Source of the DNA: Hominisplanchenecus_A murintestinalis
GTDB lineage: Bacteria > Bacillota > Clostridia > Lachnospirales > Lachnospiraceae
DNA: 64,000 bases
Reading direction: 5' to 3'
NCBI RefSeq assembly: GCF_943193015.1
Contig: NZ_CALPCM010000005.1
Span: 62,001-126,000, forward strand
A program made the translations under genes and the position numbers. The notes beneath the pieces were generated by a model. The model did no database searches. It was not told the origin of the DNA and worked only from the letters and a program-made list of their open reading frames with translations. Numbering within the stretch: the stretch's first letter is position 1; every line of letters starts with the position of its first letter. Below are positions 33,341-42,840 of this stretch, in pieces.

Positions 33341-35755
33341 ATGAGCGTACCTTATAATCATAAGGCGATTGAATCAAAGTGGCGCAAACACTGGGAAGAG
33401 AAACCGGTAAACGTTAATGACGGAAAGAAACCAAAATATTATTGTCTGGATATGTTTCCGTATCCGTCAGGAAATGGGCTTCATGTAGGGCATTGGAGAG
33501 GCTATGTGATTTCAGATGTGTGGAGCCGCTACAAGATGCTTCAGGGATATTATCTGATTCATCCGATGGGCTGGGATGCGTTTGGGCTTCCGGCTGAAAA
33601 TTACGCCATTAAGACAGGCCAGCATCCTGCCATTTCGACGAAACAGAATGTTGATAATATTAAGCGCCAGATTAATGAGATTGCATCAATTTATGACTGG
33701 GATATGGAAGTAAATACCACGGATCCGGATTTCTATAAATGGACGCAGTGGATTTTTGTGAAAATGTTTAAAGAGGGACTGGCATACGAGAAGGAATTTC
33801 CGATTAACTGGTGCCCATCCTGTAAGACCGGACTGGCAAATGAAGAGGTTACAAACGGCGTCTGCGAGCGCTGTGGAACTGCCGTGACGAAGAAGAACCT
33901 GCGTCAGTGGATGCTGCGCATTACGAAATATGCAGACAGGCTGCTGGCGGATCTGGATAAGCTGGACTGGCCGGAAAAGGTTAAGAAGATGCAGTCGGAC
34001 TGGATTGGAAAATCCTATGGGGCGGAGGTTGAGTTCCCAGTGGAGGGAACAGACGAGAAGATTACGGTTTATACGACCAGGCCGGATACTCTGTACGGCG
34101 CAACATTTATGGTGCTGGCGCCGGAGCATGCGTTAGCGGCAGGGCTTGCCACAGAGGAAACAAAAGAAGCGGTAGAAAAATACATTTATGATTCTTCTAT
34201 GAAATCAAATGTAGACCGTCTGCAGGATAAGGAAAAGACAGGCGTATTTACAGGAAGCTATGCGCTCAATCCGTTGAACGGGGCGAAAGTGCCGATTTGG
34301 CTCTCTGATTATGTGCTGGCTGATTATGGTACGGGCGCTATTATGTGCGTACCTGCCCATGACGATCGTGACTTTGAATTTGCGACGAAATTTAATATTC
34401 CGATTATCCAGGTTATTGCGAAAGACGGGAAAGAAATTGAACATATGACAGAGGCTTATACAGAGGCGGCGGGAACGATGATTAATTCCGGTGAGTGGAA
34501 CGGTATGGAATCTTCTGTGCTGAAGAAAGAAGCTCCGATGATGATTGAGGAGCGGGGGATTGGAAGAAAGACCGTGAACTATAAGCTCCGTGACTGGGTA
34601 TTTTCACGCCAGCGTTACTGGGGCGAGCCGATTCCGATTGTACACTGTCCGAAGTGTGGAAACGTACCTGTCCCGGAGGAAGACCTTCCGCTGCGTCTGC
34701 CGGATGTGGAATCCTATGAGCCTACCGGAACCGGAGAATCACCGTTGGCTGCGATTGAGGACTGGGTAAATTGTAAATGTCCTGTTTGCGGTGCAGATGC
34801 GAAGAGAGAGACAAATACGATGCCTCAGTGGGCGGGGTCTTCGTGGTATTTCCTGCGCTATGTGGACAGCCATAATGATAAGGAACTGGTTTCTAAAGAG
34901 AAAGCAGACAAGTACCTTCCGGTAGATATGTATATCGGAGGGGTGGAACACGCGGTGCTTCATCTGCTGTATTCGAGATTTTATACAAAGTTCCTGTATG
35001 ATATCGGAGCTGTTGATTTTGACGAGCCGTTCCAGAAGTTGTTTAATCAGGGTATGATTACCGGAAAGAATGGAATTAAGATGAGTAAGTCCAAAGGGAA
35101 TGTAGTATCGCCGGATGATCTGGTAAGAGATTACGGCTGCGATTCTCTGAGGATGTATGAGCTGTTCGTAGGACCGCCGGAGCTGGACGCCGAGTGGGAC
35201 GACAGGGGAATCGACGGCGTGTACCGTTTCATTACCCGTTTCTGGAAACTGGTAACGGAGAATAAAGACAAAGATGTGAAGCCTACAAAAGAAATGCTGA
35301 AAGTGCGTCATACTATGGTACACACGATTACGCAGAGGCTGGAAAGCTTCAGCTTGAATACCGTAGTTTCCGGATTCATGGAGTTTAATAATAAAATGAT
35401 TGAACTGGCAAAGCGTGAGGGTGGCATTGACAAAGAGACGTTGGAGACAGCCGTAATTTTGTTAGCGCCGTTTACGCCGCATCTTTCCGAGGAACTGTGG
35501 GAGCAGCTTGGACATACAGAGTCTGTATTTAAAAATGAATGGCCGAAGTACGATACAGAGGCGATGAAAGATGATGAAGTCCAGGTTCCGGTACAGATTA
35601 ACGGAAAAACGAAAGTGGTGATCAGTATCCCGGCAGAATGTTCGAAGGAAGAGGCGCTTGCATCGGGAAAAGCAGCGATTGCTGATAAGCTGACAGGTAC
35701 GGTTGTGAAAGAAATTTATGTACCGAAGAAAATCCTTAACTTTGTTGTGAAATAA
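33341..35755 (+). CDS. leuS: Leucyl-tRNA synthetase
   Basis: The 804-residue class I synthetase charges tRNA-Leu. It has the HIGH-type motif HVGHWRGY near residue 47 (PYPSGNGLHVGH), a zinc-type knuckle (CPSCKTGLANEEV, CERCGTAV), the CP1 editing domain (about 225-420; TTRPDTLYGATFM and the Asp of CVPAHDDRDFEFA), the KMSKSKGN loop near 578 and the anticodon-binding region. All parts are intact. TTAGGAGG lies 10 nt before the ATG. Single gene with its own promoter and terminator. Confidence 0.97.
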   Translation: MSVPYNHKAIESKWRKHWEEKPVNVNDGKKPKYYCLDMFPYPSGNGLHVGHWRGYVISDVWSRYKMLQGYYLIHPMGWDAFGLPAENYAIKTGQHPAISTKQNVDNIKRQINEIASIYDWDMEVNTTDPDFYKWTQWIFVKMFKEGLAYEKEFPINWCPSCKTGLANEEVTNGVCERCGTAVTKKNLRQWMLRITKYADRLLADLDKLDWPEKVKKMQSDWIGKSYGAEVEFPVEGTDEKITVYTTRPDTLYGATFMVLAPEHALAAGLATEETKEAVEKYIYDSSMKSNVDRLQDKEKTGVFTGSYALNPLNGAKVPIWLSDYVLADYGTGAIMCVPAHDDRDFEFATKFNIPIIQVIAKDGKEIEHMTEAYTEAAGTMINSGEWNGMESSVLKKEAPMMIEERGIGRKTVNYKLRDWVFSRQRYWGEPIPIVHCPKCGNVPVPEEDLPLRLPDVESYEPTGTGESPLAAIEDWVNCKCPVCGADAKRETNTMPQWAGSSWYFLRYVDSHNDKELVSKEKADKYLPVDMYIGGVEHAVLHLLYSRFYTKFLYDIGAVDFDEPFQKLFNQGMITGKNGIKMSKSKGNVVSPDDLVRDYGCDSLRMYELFVGPPELDAEWDDRGIDGVYRFITRFWKLVTENKDKDVKPTKEMLKVRHTMVHTITQRLESFSLNTVVSGFMEFNNKMIELAKREGGIDKETLETAVILLAPFTPHLSEELWEQLGHTESVFKNEWPKYDTEAMKDDEVQVPVQINGKTKVVISIPAECSKEEALASGKAAIADKLTGTVVKEIYVPKKILNFVVK

Positions 35756-35761
35756 AATATG

Positions 35762-35805
35762 ACTGCCGCACAGGAAATGAAAAATTTCAGGTGCGGCAGT
35801 TTTTC
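35762..35805 (+). terminator. Terminator of leuS
   Basis: Outer 10-bp stem ACTGCCGCAC/GTGCGGCAGT (35762-35771 with 35791-35800), inner GAAAT/ATTTC, followed by five T. Confidence 0.92.
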
Positions 35806-36086
35806 TACATTTGAAAAGTTCTGTAATCATGGAAAGCTCGGCATCTTCAGGCGGATGGTTACCTTGAGGCAGCTATTCTGCCTAAATTCAGTATGAATCT
35901 GGAACTTGAAGCATCAGGGGGAATTACAGGCGTGCAGAAAGGATATCTGACAGCCAGAGTTTGAATTCGGCTTTTTTCCGAATGAAATATTCGTTCAGGG
36001 AAGAGCTGAATTTGTAATTTCAAGAGTAACTGTGAAGGTACTAAACAGTTAGTTTCAAGATACTTTTCTATCTTGTGAAAAAGGGG
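35806..36086. other. Gene-poor stretch with a possible coding remnant
   Basis: No ORF with a ribosome site is seen. A short open frame at 35827-35964 (+) reads ADGYLEAAILPKFSMNLELE followed by ASGGITGVQKGYLTARV and a stop, with protein-like composition but no start; it may be the 3' tail of a lost gene. I do not recognise it. The rest is AT-rich without repeats that I can see. Confidence 0.35.
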
Positions 36087-36115
36087 CTGACATTTTCTTT
36101 AAACAGTGCTATACT
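36087..36115 (+). promoter_or_regulatory. Promoter of the Rpn-type nuclease gene
   Basis: CTGACA (36087-36092), 17-bp spacer ending in TGC, TATACT (36110-36115). The leader would be about 165 nt. Confidence 0.65.
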
Positions 36116-36288
36116 GCACATAAGCATTTTATTTCTAAACAGATTCTTTTTGTGGCATATAGTCACTCTCTATCTATGGCAAGTCTGCCGTTCTTAGAAA
36201 TGTTCGATGCTGAAACCCAAAGAAAAAAGGCGGAGAGGATTTCTAAAAGAGACAGGCGTCCTCCCTGCTGTTTAAAGGAGGACAATGG

Positions 36289-37275
36289 ATGAATAAAATA
36301 AAAAATGAATCAGTAACCATAAAGCAGCCGGCAGGCTCAGCGCCTGCGCCTGTGCGTGTTTACAAAGACAGGATTTTCCGGATGATTTTTAAGGAAAAGA
36401 AAGAATTTTTGGAACTGTATAATGCCTTGAATGGCACGGGCTATGCTAATTCGGACGAACTGGTAGTGACGACGTTGGAAAATGCTATCTATATGAATAT
36501 GAAAAATGATGTGTCGTTTCTTCTGCATGACCAGCTTACCCTGTATGAGCACCAATCCACAAATAACCCTAATATGCCACTGCGGAATCTTTTCTATGTG
36601 GCAGATGTGTATTCCGGGCTGGTGCAGTTAGAGAATTTATACCGTTCCCGTCCGGTGCAGATACCGGAACCCCGATTTGTGGAATTTTACAATGGAACAA
36701 AAGAATTGCCGGAACGCAGCGAGCGGAAACTGTCTGATTTATATTTTCATCCGGTAGATAATCCAGCGTTGGAGCTAAAGATACTGGTACTGAATATTAA
36801 TCCAGGCTATAATATGGAATTGATGGGGAAATGCCGGACATTGTGGGAATACATGATTTTTGTGAGCAAAGTCCGGGAGTATAGCAGAGGGATGCCATTG
36901 TCACAGGCAATGGAGAAGGCTGTTGCCGGGGCTATTAAAGAAAACATACTTGCCGATTTTTTAAGGAAAAACCGTGCGGAGGTGATAAAAGTGGGAATCT
37001 ATGAATATAATGAAGAACTTCATATCCAACAGGAACGCGAAGATGCGAGGGAAGAGGGAATAAAAGAAGGAGTAAAAAAGGGCAGCTGGCTAAATTTGTG
37101 GAATCTTATCCGTAAGAAGATGGAAAAGGGACTTTCGGCTGAGGAAACGGCAGATATATTGGAAATAGACGTATCAACCGTGCAGAAATATTATATTCTA
37201 ATTAAAGAAGAACCGGGATTAAGTGATGATGAGTTTTACAGAAAGTATTTGAAAATGAAAAACAGCACCATATAA
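36289..37275 (+). CDS. Rpn family PD-(D/E)XK nuclease / putative transposase
   Basis: A 328-residue protein of the Rpn/PDDEXK family: N-terminal basic FRMIFKEKKEFLELYNAL, then NDVSFLLHDQLTLYEHQST near residues 76-94 holding the nuclease core (Asp, then Glu-x-Gln), RNLFYVADVYSGL, and PRFVEFYNG. Rpn proteins promote RecA-independent recombination or act as DNA nucleases. A coiled, charged stretch follows (EEGIKEGVKKG near 255), then a short C-terminal HTH-like unit (LSAEETADILEIDVSTVQKYY). AAAGGAGG lies 8 nt upstream of the ATG. These genes are often multi-copy in clostridia; no terminal repeats flank it here. Confidence 0.85.
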   Translation: MNKIKNESVTIKQPAGSAPAPVRVYKDRIFRMIFKEKKEFLELYNALNGTGYANSDELVVTTLENAIYMNMKNDVSFLLHDQLTLYEHQSTNNPNMPLRNLFYVADVYSGLVQLENLYRSRPVQIPEPRFVEFYNGTKELPERSERKLSDLYFHPVDNPALELKILVLNINPGYNMELMGKCRTLWEYMIFVSKVREYSRGMPLSQAMEKAVAGAIKENILADFLRKNRAEVIKVGIYEYNEELHIQQEREDAREEGIKEGVKKGSWLNLWNLIRKKMEKGLSAEETADILEIDVSTVQKYYILIKEEPGLSDDEFYRKYLKMKNSTI

Positions 37276-37430
37276 ATATGATGAAAACACAAAAGACAGG
37301 AATGAATTTTCAAACAGGCTCTAGGGTTTGGCGTAATCCAGTGCCAGAAATTGCTTGACTTTACCTATGGAAAACGATTATCCTATATCCATATGATTTC
37401 GAGCAGCGATATGCGGGGAAGGGGTAGAAG

Positions 37431-40400
37431 ATGAAAATTAAATTTTTAAAGAACCAGCGAATAAGCATCCTGCTGGCAGCAGTTATGGTGCTGGCTGGGA
37501 TGCCGGAAACTTATGTACGAGCGGAAGGGATAGAGCAGGCAGTATCTATGGCGGAGCCTATAGAGAATGTGGCAGAGAAGCAGGTTCCGGTCTACAGACT
37601 GGAGAAAAAAGGAGAAGCTTCCGATTATGGTTACCAGGCAATGGCATGGGTAGATGAGGACGGAAATGAGGTAGAAGGGGAATCCCTTTATTCGGAGGAA
37701 GGAGGGGCTGCACGTGTAAAAGCAAGGAGTGTCCTTCCGGATGCATACGATATGCGTGAGCAGGGAGAGCTTCCTGGTGTGAGGAACCAGGGACAATGGG
37801 GGACTTGCTGGGCGCATGCGGCGATAGCTTCTGTAGAGACGAATATGGTGAAGAACGGGCTGGCAAATGTCGGAAGCGTGGACTACTCCGAGCGGCATCT
37901 TTCGTATTTTTCTCATAAAAGGAACGCGGCGCTTGGGGATGGAACAGATAATAAAGACAATCAGTATCTCTGGTACGGAGGAGGCAATTATCAGATGGCT
38001 GTGGCACAGCTGGCAGGCTGGTATGGCGCAGCGGCGGAAAGCGATTATCCGTATTATGCATATACAACAGAAGGCGAGATGAGGGATCTGGCAGAGGGAG
38101 AACGCAGTAAGGCGGTGAGCCATTTGACAAATGCCAGTGTGCTGAGTATGCCGGAAGAGAGCGGGCAGACAGAAGCTCAAAAGGAGCGGATGCGCCTTGA
38201 GACGATGGACAGGGTGAAACGTGCTGTGATGGATAACGGCGCGGTGATGTGCTCTTATTATACAGGCGATGGTACTTTAGCATCTGCATTGGAGGAGGTA
38301 TACAATGCGGATAAGCATGACATAGATCATTCGGTGAGCATTGTAGGGTGGGATGACAACCATGACACGACGTCGGCAGAATCCAATTTTTCTGACAAAG
38401 GAAGGAAGCCAAAAGCAAATGGAGCCTGGCTGTGCCGAAACAGCTGGGGCAGCGCCTGGGGAGACGGCGGGTATTTCTGGATATCTTATGAGGATGCGAC
38501 TCTCGGTGAATTCTGCAGCTTTGAGGCGGATGCGGTGTCTAATTATGAAGAAGTCCATCAGTATGACGGCGCAGGCTACAACAGTACCATCGGTTATGAG
38601 AAGGCGGCAAATATTTTTCATACAGAGTATGTGGAGGAGCTGAAAGCAGTTTCTTTTTATGCATTTAAAGACTATGATTATCTGATAGAGATTTACACAG
38701 GAGACATTCCTGCAAAGGATAATCCTGATGTGAAACTGGAGAAACCCTCCGACGGTACTCTGGCATATTCCCAGCAGGGAAGCCTGGACACCCCCGGATA
38801 TCATACGATTCCACTGGATACCGGCGTGATTCTCTGGAGCGGCATAGACTACGCAGTATCTGTGCAGCTGATACCGAAGGATGGAGGGAGCGCGGTTACA
38901 TATTTTGAAGCAGGTGATGCGTATACGGCAGAACCTGGGCAATCTTTCTTCTACAGCAATGGGGAATGGACAGATACCACCACAATGACGGACGGGCAGG
39001 GACAGAATCTGGGATTTAAAAATGTCTGCATTAAGGTATTCAGCGATTATATCAGGGAATGGGATAAGCCCATGCTGAAGGCTGAAATTGACGAGGCGGC
39101 GAAAGTGACGGACTCCGAAAAGTATACAAAAGCATCCTGGGATGCTTTTACTGAGAAGCGCGGCTTTGCGGAATGGATTTTTGCGCATCTGGATACACTG
39201 GAGGAAGAAACCTGGACGGAAGCAGAGAAAAAGAATCTTATTCTGAGGCAGGTTATGGATCTCAGGGCAGCCCGGATGGCGCTTGCTCCGGCGGAAATAT
39301 ATATAAAAAATCCGGCGGAGTTTGAGAATTTTGCACATATGGTATCCAGCGGTGCGGATTATGAGGGACAGACGGTGCGGCTCATGCAGGATTTAGATAT
39401 GAGTGGTATTTCCCACCATCCGGTCGGAAGCGGCCAGGCAGCTTTTGAGGGAACGTTTGACGGCGGCGGACATTCTATCGTGAATTTGGAAAATGAGTAC
39501 GAATATGGGTACAGCGGCCTGTTCGCTTTGATAGGAGAGAAGGGAACAGTCAAAAACCTGAAACTGACGGAGGTGGAATTTGTATTTAAAGAATGGCTGG
39601 CAGGCGGGATAGCGGCGGAGAACAGAGGAACGATCAGCGGATGCCAGATAGAGGGGAACATCCTTTTTGACTGCGCAGGTTTTCAACTGGGAGGTTTGGC
39701 AGGAAGCAATAAGGGAACAATAGAAGAGTCGTCTTTAAATGGAAAAGTTACCTTCAGCGCGGCGACAGGAGCAAGTTCAGGATATTATGTAGGCGGTCTG
39801 GTGGGGAACAATTGGGGGAATATTTCTAAGTGTTTTATAGAAGGTCAGATTGTTTCGGACAGCAATGCATCTACAGGGGGAATCGTGGGATGGAGCGAAC
39901 CGGATTCCGTGGTGGAACAGTGTTATAATATGGCAGTCATCGACGGTGCGCCTTCTGGTAATACGTGTACCGGAGGTATAGGCGTGATGATGGCAGGTAC
40001 GACTGCCAACTGCTTTAATTATGGCGTAATCCGGCGTCCGGCAGGAGCAAATGGCGCGGTGTATGTCTGGCTGAATGAGAACGGGAAGCCAATGGGGACA
40101 GTATCGAATTGCTACTACCTGGATAGCAGCAGCGCAAAGGGCGGATATGCAGACCAATCGCAGATTGGCAAGATGACTGCAGACGAATTCGCGTCAGGAA
40201 AAACGGCATATTACCTGAATACAAATGGCGGCAATGGAGCGAGCGCCAGAGCATGGTCACAGGGAGAAGGAGCGCCGATATTTGCGGATGAGGAAAATAA
40301 AGCAGTTATAAAAGTAGATATCAGCCAGGGCAATCGTGACTATACAGTTTCTTTTCACGGAGTATCATCCGGAGAGCTTTACGTGAAGGGAGGAAGTGAG

Positions 40401-42755
40401 GTAACGGCTGCCGTGACAAAATCCCAGGGGCGGGAACCGGAGGCCGGAGAGGAATTGGTAGTGGTAAGCGCGACAAACCTCGTGCGTTCAGAAGCGGACT
40501 ACTTCACATTTATTATGCCAGAGGAAGATGTGCGTACAGTTGTGTCCGGCGGTGTGGAAACTAAAAAGTACACAGTAACCCTTCCGACGGACAGCAGATA
40601 TGAGCTGAAATCCTGTGAGGGGTATGTGAGCGGACGCGTTGACGGTGAATATCGGTTTACCATAGAGACAGTACCAGGATATGAAGTGACATCTGTGAAA
40701 CGCAGCGACACCGGAGCCGCCGTAATTCCACTGAACGGAATCTATCAGGTTGACGGCATAATTTCGGATGTAACATTGAGTGTTGAAGGTATCAGGCTCG
40801 CAAATGGCTGTTATACTGTGGAAAAGTATAATGGATTTGTAGGGGCGGAGGCGGTAATTACCCCGAAAGCGCCTGCATCCGGAATAAAAGCAGCAGGAGC
40901 AAATGAGTTTTCTGACAGCCTTACAGTGCCTACGGATAGGAGCGTGACAGTAGTGGCATGCGACGGGGAAGGCATTCAGAGCGATGAAGAAACGATTACT
41001 TTTGATAAGGTGGATACCACGGCTCCGGTGATAGCTTCCGTGGAAAATGTGACAGAAGGAGACTATTATGACGAGGCAGTCATCCGGGTGGAGGCGAGCG
41101 ATGCTGAGAGCGGTATAGCGGGATATTCTTTTGACGGAGGTAAGACCTGGCAGGAAGAGAATGAGTATTTGACGGATTGCGGAGAATCTGAACAGGCATT
41201 AGCAGGGCGGGTTATGGTTCGTGATAATGTAGGAAATGTGGCAGAGTATACAGGTTCGGCAACGATTCCGGCATCTGTAAAACGTGACAGTGCGCTGACG
41301 CTTTCAGCCGATCAGGAATCTTGTCCATATGGAGCAGAGGTAATGCTTACTGCGGAGCTTATCGCAGAGGATTTGGAGAATGTGTCTAATTATGGGAAAG
41401 TAACCTTTTTAGCATTGGATGGAACCCTGTTGGGAACCGCGGATATGGTTTCAGGAGAGGGAGGAAAAGTCCGGGCGCAGTTTAAATTGTTGGATTCCCT
41501 GTACGGAAATGTGGGAACAAAGTCCTATAAAGCATCTTATAACGGAAAAGGAACACCATTTAAAAACTGCGAATCCGGGGAATGCCAGCTGAGTATCCGC
41601 AAGGCGGCTGCTGCAGAAATAAAAACGGAAGTTCCTGAAAGAAAGACTGTGTCGGCTTCCGAACAGTACACAGAAGATGAGCTGAAAGCGCTTATTGGAA
41701 TTGAACAGATAGAAGTGATGACGGATTCCGGGATTAAGAGGTATCTTCCGGTAGAATGGAGTACATCAGACGCATACCGTATAAAAGGAGGCACATACCA
41801 TTATACCGGGAAGATTTTTGGCAATGAAAATATTGATGTGCCGGAAGATATGATACTTCAAACGGCAATATCTGTAGAACCGGTGGTTTTGAGCGGAGTG
41901 CTGTCGCTTCCCTCGATAGAAGTAGAGCAGGCTGGCAATGCTTTGGCTGGGATATCGGATTTGGGACAGGGAATGTTCCCGAATACAGGAACTGTCAGGG
42001 TGGGCAGCGCAGACGTTTCATACAGCGTTGTATGGGATCAGACAGAAAGATTAGACCTTACGGTAGTTGGAAATTCAACGGAGTTTACCGGGGTTGTAAT
42101 ATATGAAGATGTGCCAGAGTGGGTAACTGTACCGGAATCTGCCAGGATCAGCAGAAAAGTAACCGTAAAGGCAAAGGCGGCGCCTGTGCCCGGCCCGGTG
42201 ACAGTCCTTCCCGTAAAGCAGAAACCGGCTGCTGTAACAGGGGTGACAGCAGAACCAAACACAGCCTCTATAAAAGTGAAATGGAACAAAATAGAAGGTG
42301 CAGACAGGTATGTAGTGTCTGTTTACCAGGGAAACAAATTTTTGAAATCCTATACAACAGCAGAGTGCAGCATGACAGTAAAAAAACTGAAAAAGGTGAC
42401 GAAGTATTCTGTAAAGGTTGCAGCGGTGAACCAGGCCGGGCAGGGACAGGATTCCGCTCTCGTGAAAACGGGAACATGCCCGGGCAAGCCCAAGCTTTCC
42501 ACAGTGAAAAAAGCAGGAAAGGGAAAAGCGAAAGTGGCATTTAAAAAAGTAAGCAAAGCCCAGGGCTATGCGGTTTTCAGCAAAATGGGAAAAGGAAAGT
42601 ATAAGAGAGTAGGAACTACGAAAAAAACATCCTTCACAGTGAAGAAACTCAAGAAAGGGAAGAAATATAGTTTCCAGGTGAAAGCTTACATCAAAAATGG
42701 AAGTACTTATGTATATGGAAAAGCATCCAATACAAAGACATACAAAGTAAAATAA
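37431..42755 (+). CDS. Giant secreted C1 (papain-like) cysteine peptidase, multi-domain surface protein
   Basis: 1774 residues. Signal peptide 1-32 (MKIKFLKNQRISILLAAVMV, cut near AEG). The peptidase domain (about 100-355) has oxyanion Gln and Cys126 in NQGQWGTCWAHAA, His300 in DIDHSVSIVGWDD and Asn337 in CRNSWGSAWGDGGYFW, so the triad is complete. A beta-rich lectin-like region follows (about 370-540). Residues about 625-890 carry GLUG-type repeats (GGLAGSNKGTI, YYVGGLVGNNWGNI). Later Ig/Big-like domains (KVDTTAPVIASVEN, DAESGIAGYSFDGGKTW) lead to two C-terminal FN3-like units and a Lys-rich end. No LPxTG. AAGGGG precedes the ATG. It probably processes or attaches to host or bacterial proteins; substrate unknown. 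Confidence 0.9.
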   Translation: MKIKFLKNQRISILLAAVMVLAGMPETYVRAEGIEQAVSMAEPIENVAEKQVPVYRLEKKGEASDYGYQAMAWVDEDGNEVEGESLYSEEGGAARVKARSVLPDAYDMREQGELPGVRNQGQWGTCWAHAAIASVETNMVKNGLANVGSVDYSERHLSYFSHKRNAALGDGTDNKDNQYLWYGGGNYQMAVAQLAGWYGAAAESDYPYYAYTTEGEMRDLAEGERSKAVSHLTNASVLSMPEESGQTEAQKERMRLETMDRVKRAVMDNGAVMCSYYTGDGTLASALEEVYNADKHDIDHSVSIVGWDDNHDTTSAESNFSDKGRKPKANGAWLCRNSWGSAWGDGGYFWISYEDATLGEFCSFEADAVSNYEEVHQYDGAGYNSTIGYEKAANIFHTEYVEELKAVSFYAFKDYDYLIEIYTGDIPAKDNPDVKLEKPSDGTLAYSQQGSLDTPGYHTIPLDTGVILWSGIDYAVSVQLIPKDGGSAVTYFEAGDAYTAEPGQSFFYSNGEWTDTTTMTDGQGQNLGFKNVCIKVFSDYIREWDKPMLKAEIDEAAKVTDSEKYTKASWDAFTEKRGFAEWIFAHLDTLEEETWTEAEKKNLILRQVMDLRAARMALAPAEIYIKNPAEFENFAHMVSSGADYEGQTVRLMQDLDMSGISHHPVGSGQAAFEGTFDGGGHSIVNLENEYEYGYSGLFALIGEKGTVKNLKLTEVEFVFKEWLAGGIAAENRGTISGCQIEGNILFDCAGFQLGGLAGSNKGTIEESSLNGKVTFSAATGASSGYYVGGLVGNNWGNISKCFIEGQIVSDSNASTGGIVGWSEPDSVVEQCYNMAVIDGAPSGNTCTGGIGVMMAGTTANCFNYGVIRRPAGANGAVYVWLNENGKPMGTVSNCYYLDSSSAKGGYADQSQIGKMTADEFASGKTAYYLNTNGGNGASARAWSQGEGAPIFADEENKAVIKVDISQGNRDYTVSFHGVSSGELYVKGGSEVTAAVTKSQGREPEAGEELVVVSATNLVRSEADYFTFIMPEEDVRTVVSGGVETKKYTVTLPTDSRYELKSCEGYVSGRVDGEYRFTIETVPGYEVTSVKRSDTGAAVIPLNGIYQVDGIISDVTLSVEGIRLANGCYTVEKYNGFVGAEAVITPKAPASGIKAAGANEFSDSLTVPTDRSVTVVACDGEGIQSDEETITFDKVDTTAPVIASVENVTEGDYYDEAVIRVEASDAESGIAGYSFDGGKTWQEENEYLTDCGESEQALAGRVMVRDNVGNVAEYTGSATIPASVKRDSALTLSADQESCPYGAEVMLTAELIAEDLENVSNYGKVTFLALDGTLLGTADMVSGEGGKVRAQFKLLDSLYGNVGTKSYKASYNGKGTPFKNCESGECQLSIRKAAAAEIKTEVPERKTVSASEQYTEDELKALIGIEQIEVMTDSGIKRYLPVEWSTSDAYRIKGGTYHYTGKIFGNENIDVPEDMILQTAISVEPVVLSGVLSLPSIEVEQAGNALAGISDLGQGMFPNTGTVRVGSADVSYSVVWDQTERLDLTVVGNSTEFTGVVIYEDVPEWVTVPESARISRKVTVKAKAAPVPGPVTVLPVKQKPAAVTGVTAEPNTASIKVKWNKIEGADRYVVSVYQGNKFLKSYTTAECSMTVKKLKKVTKYSVKVAAVNQAGQGQDSALVKTGTCPGKPKLSTVKKAGKGKAKVAFKKVSKAQGYAVFSKMGKGKYKRVGTTKKTSFTVKKLKKGKKYSFQVKAYIKNGSTYVYGKASNTKTYKVK

Positions 42756-42796
42756 TATAAAAACCGTCACTGTGAACGGAGCGGATAACAAAAGGG

Positions 42797-42840
42797 AATC
42801 CGGCAGAAAGCAAAGAAGAGTGCGTTCTGCCGGATTTTTT
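42797..42840 (+). terminator. Terminator of the C1 peptidase gene, overlapping the rqcH stop
   Basis: A 12-bp perfect stem AATCCGGCAGAA (42797-42808 with 42825-42836) followed by a six-T tract whose last bases belong to the rqcH stop codon on the other strand. Confidence 0.9.

Noticed and set aside
36289..37275. Rpn gene as part of an insertion sequence
   Set aside because: No terminal inverted repeats or target duplications were seen around it, so it is listed only as a gene.
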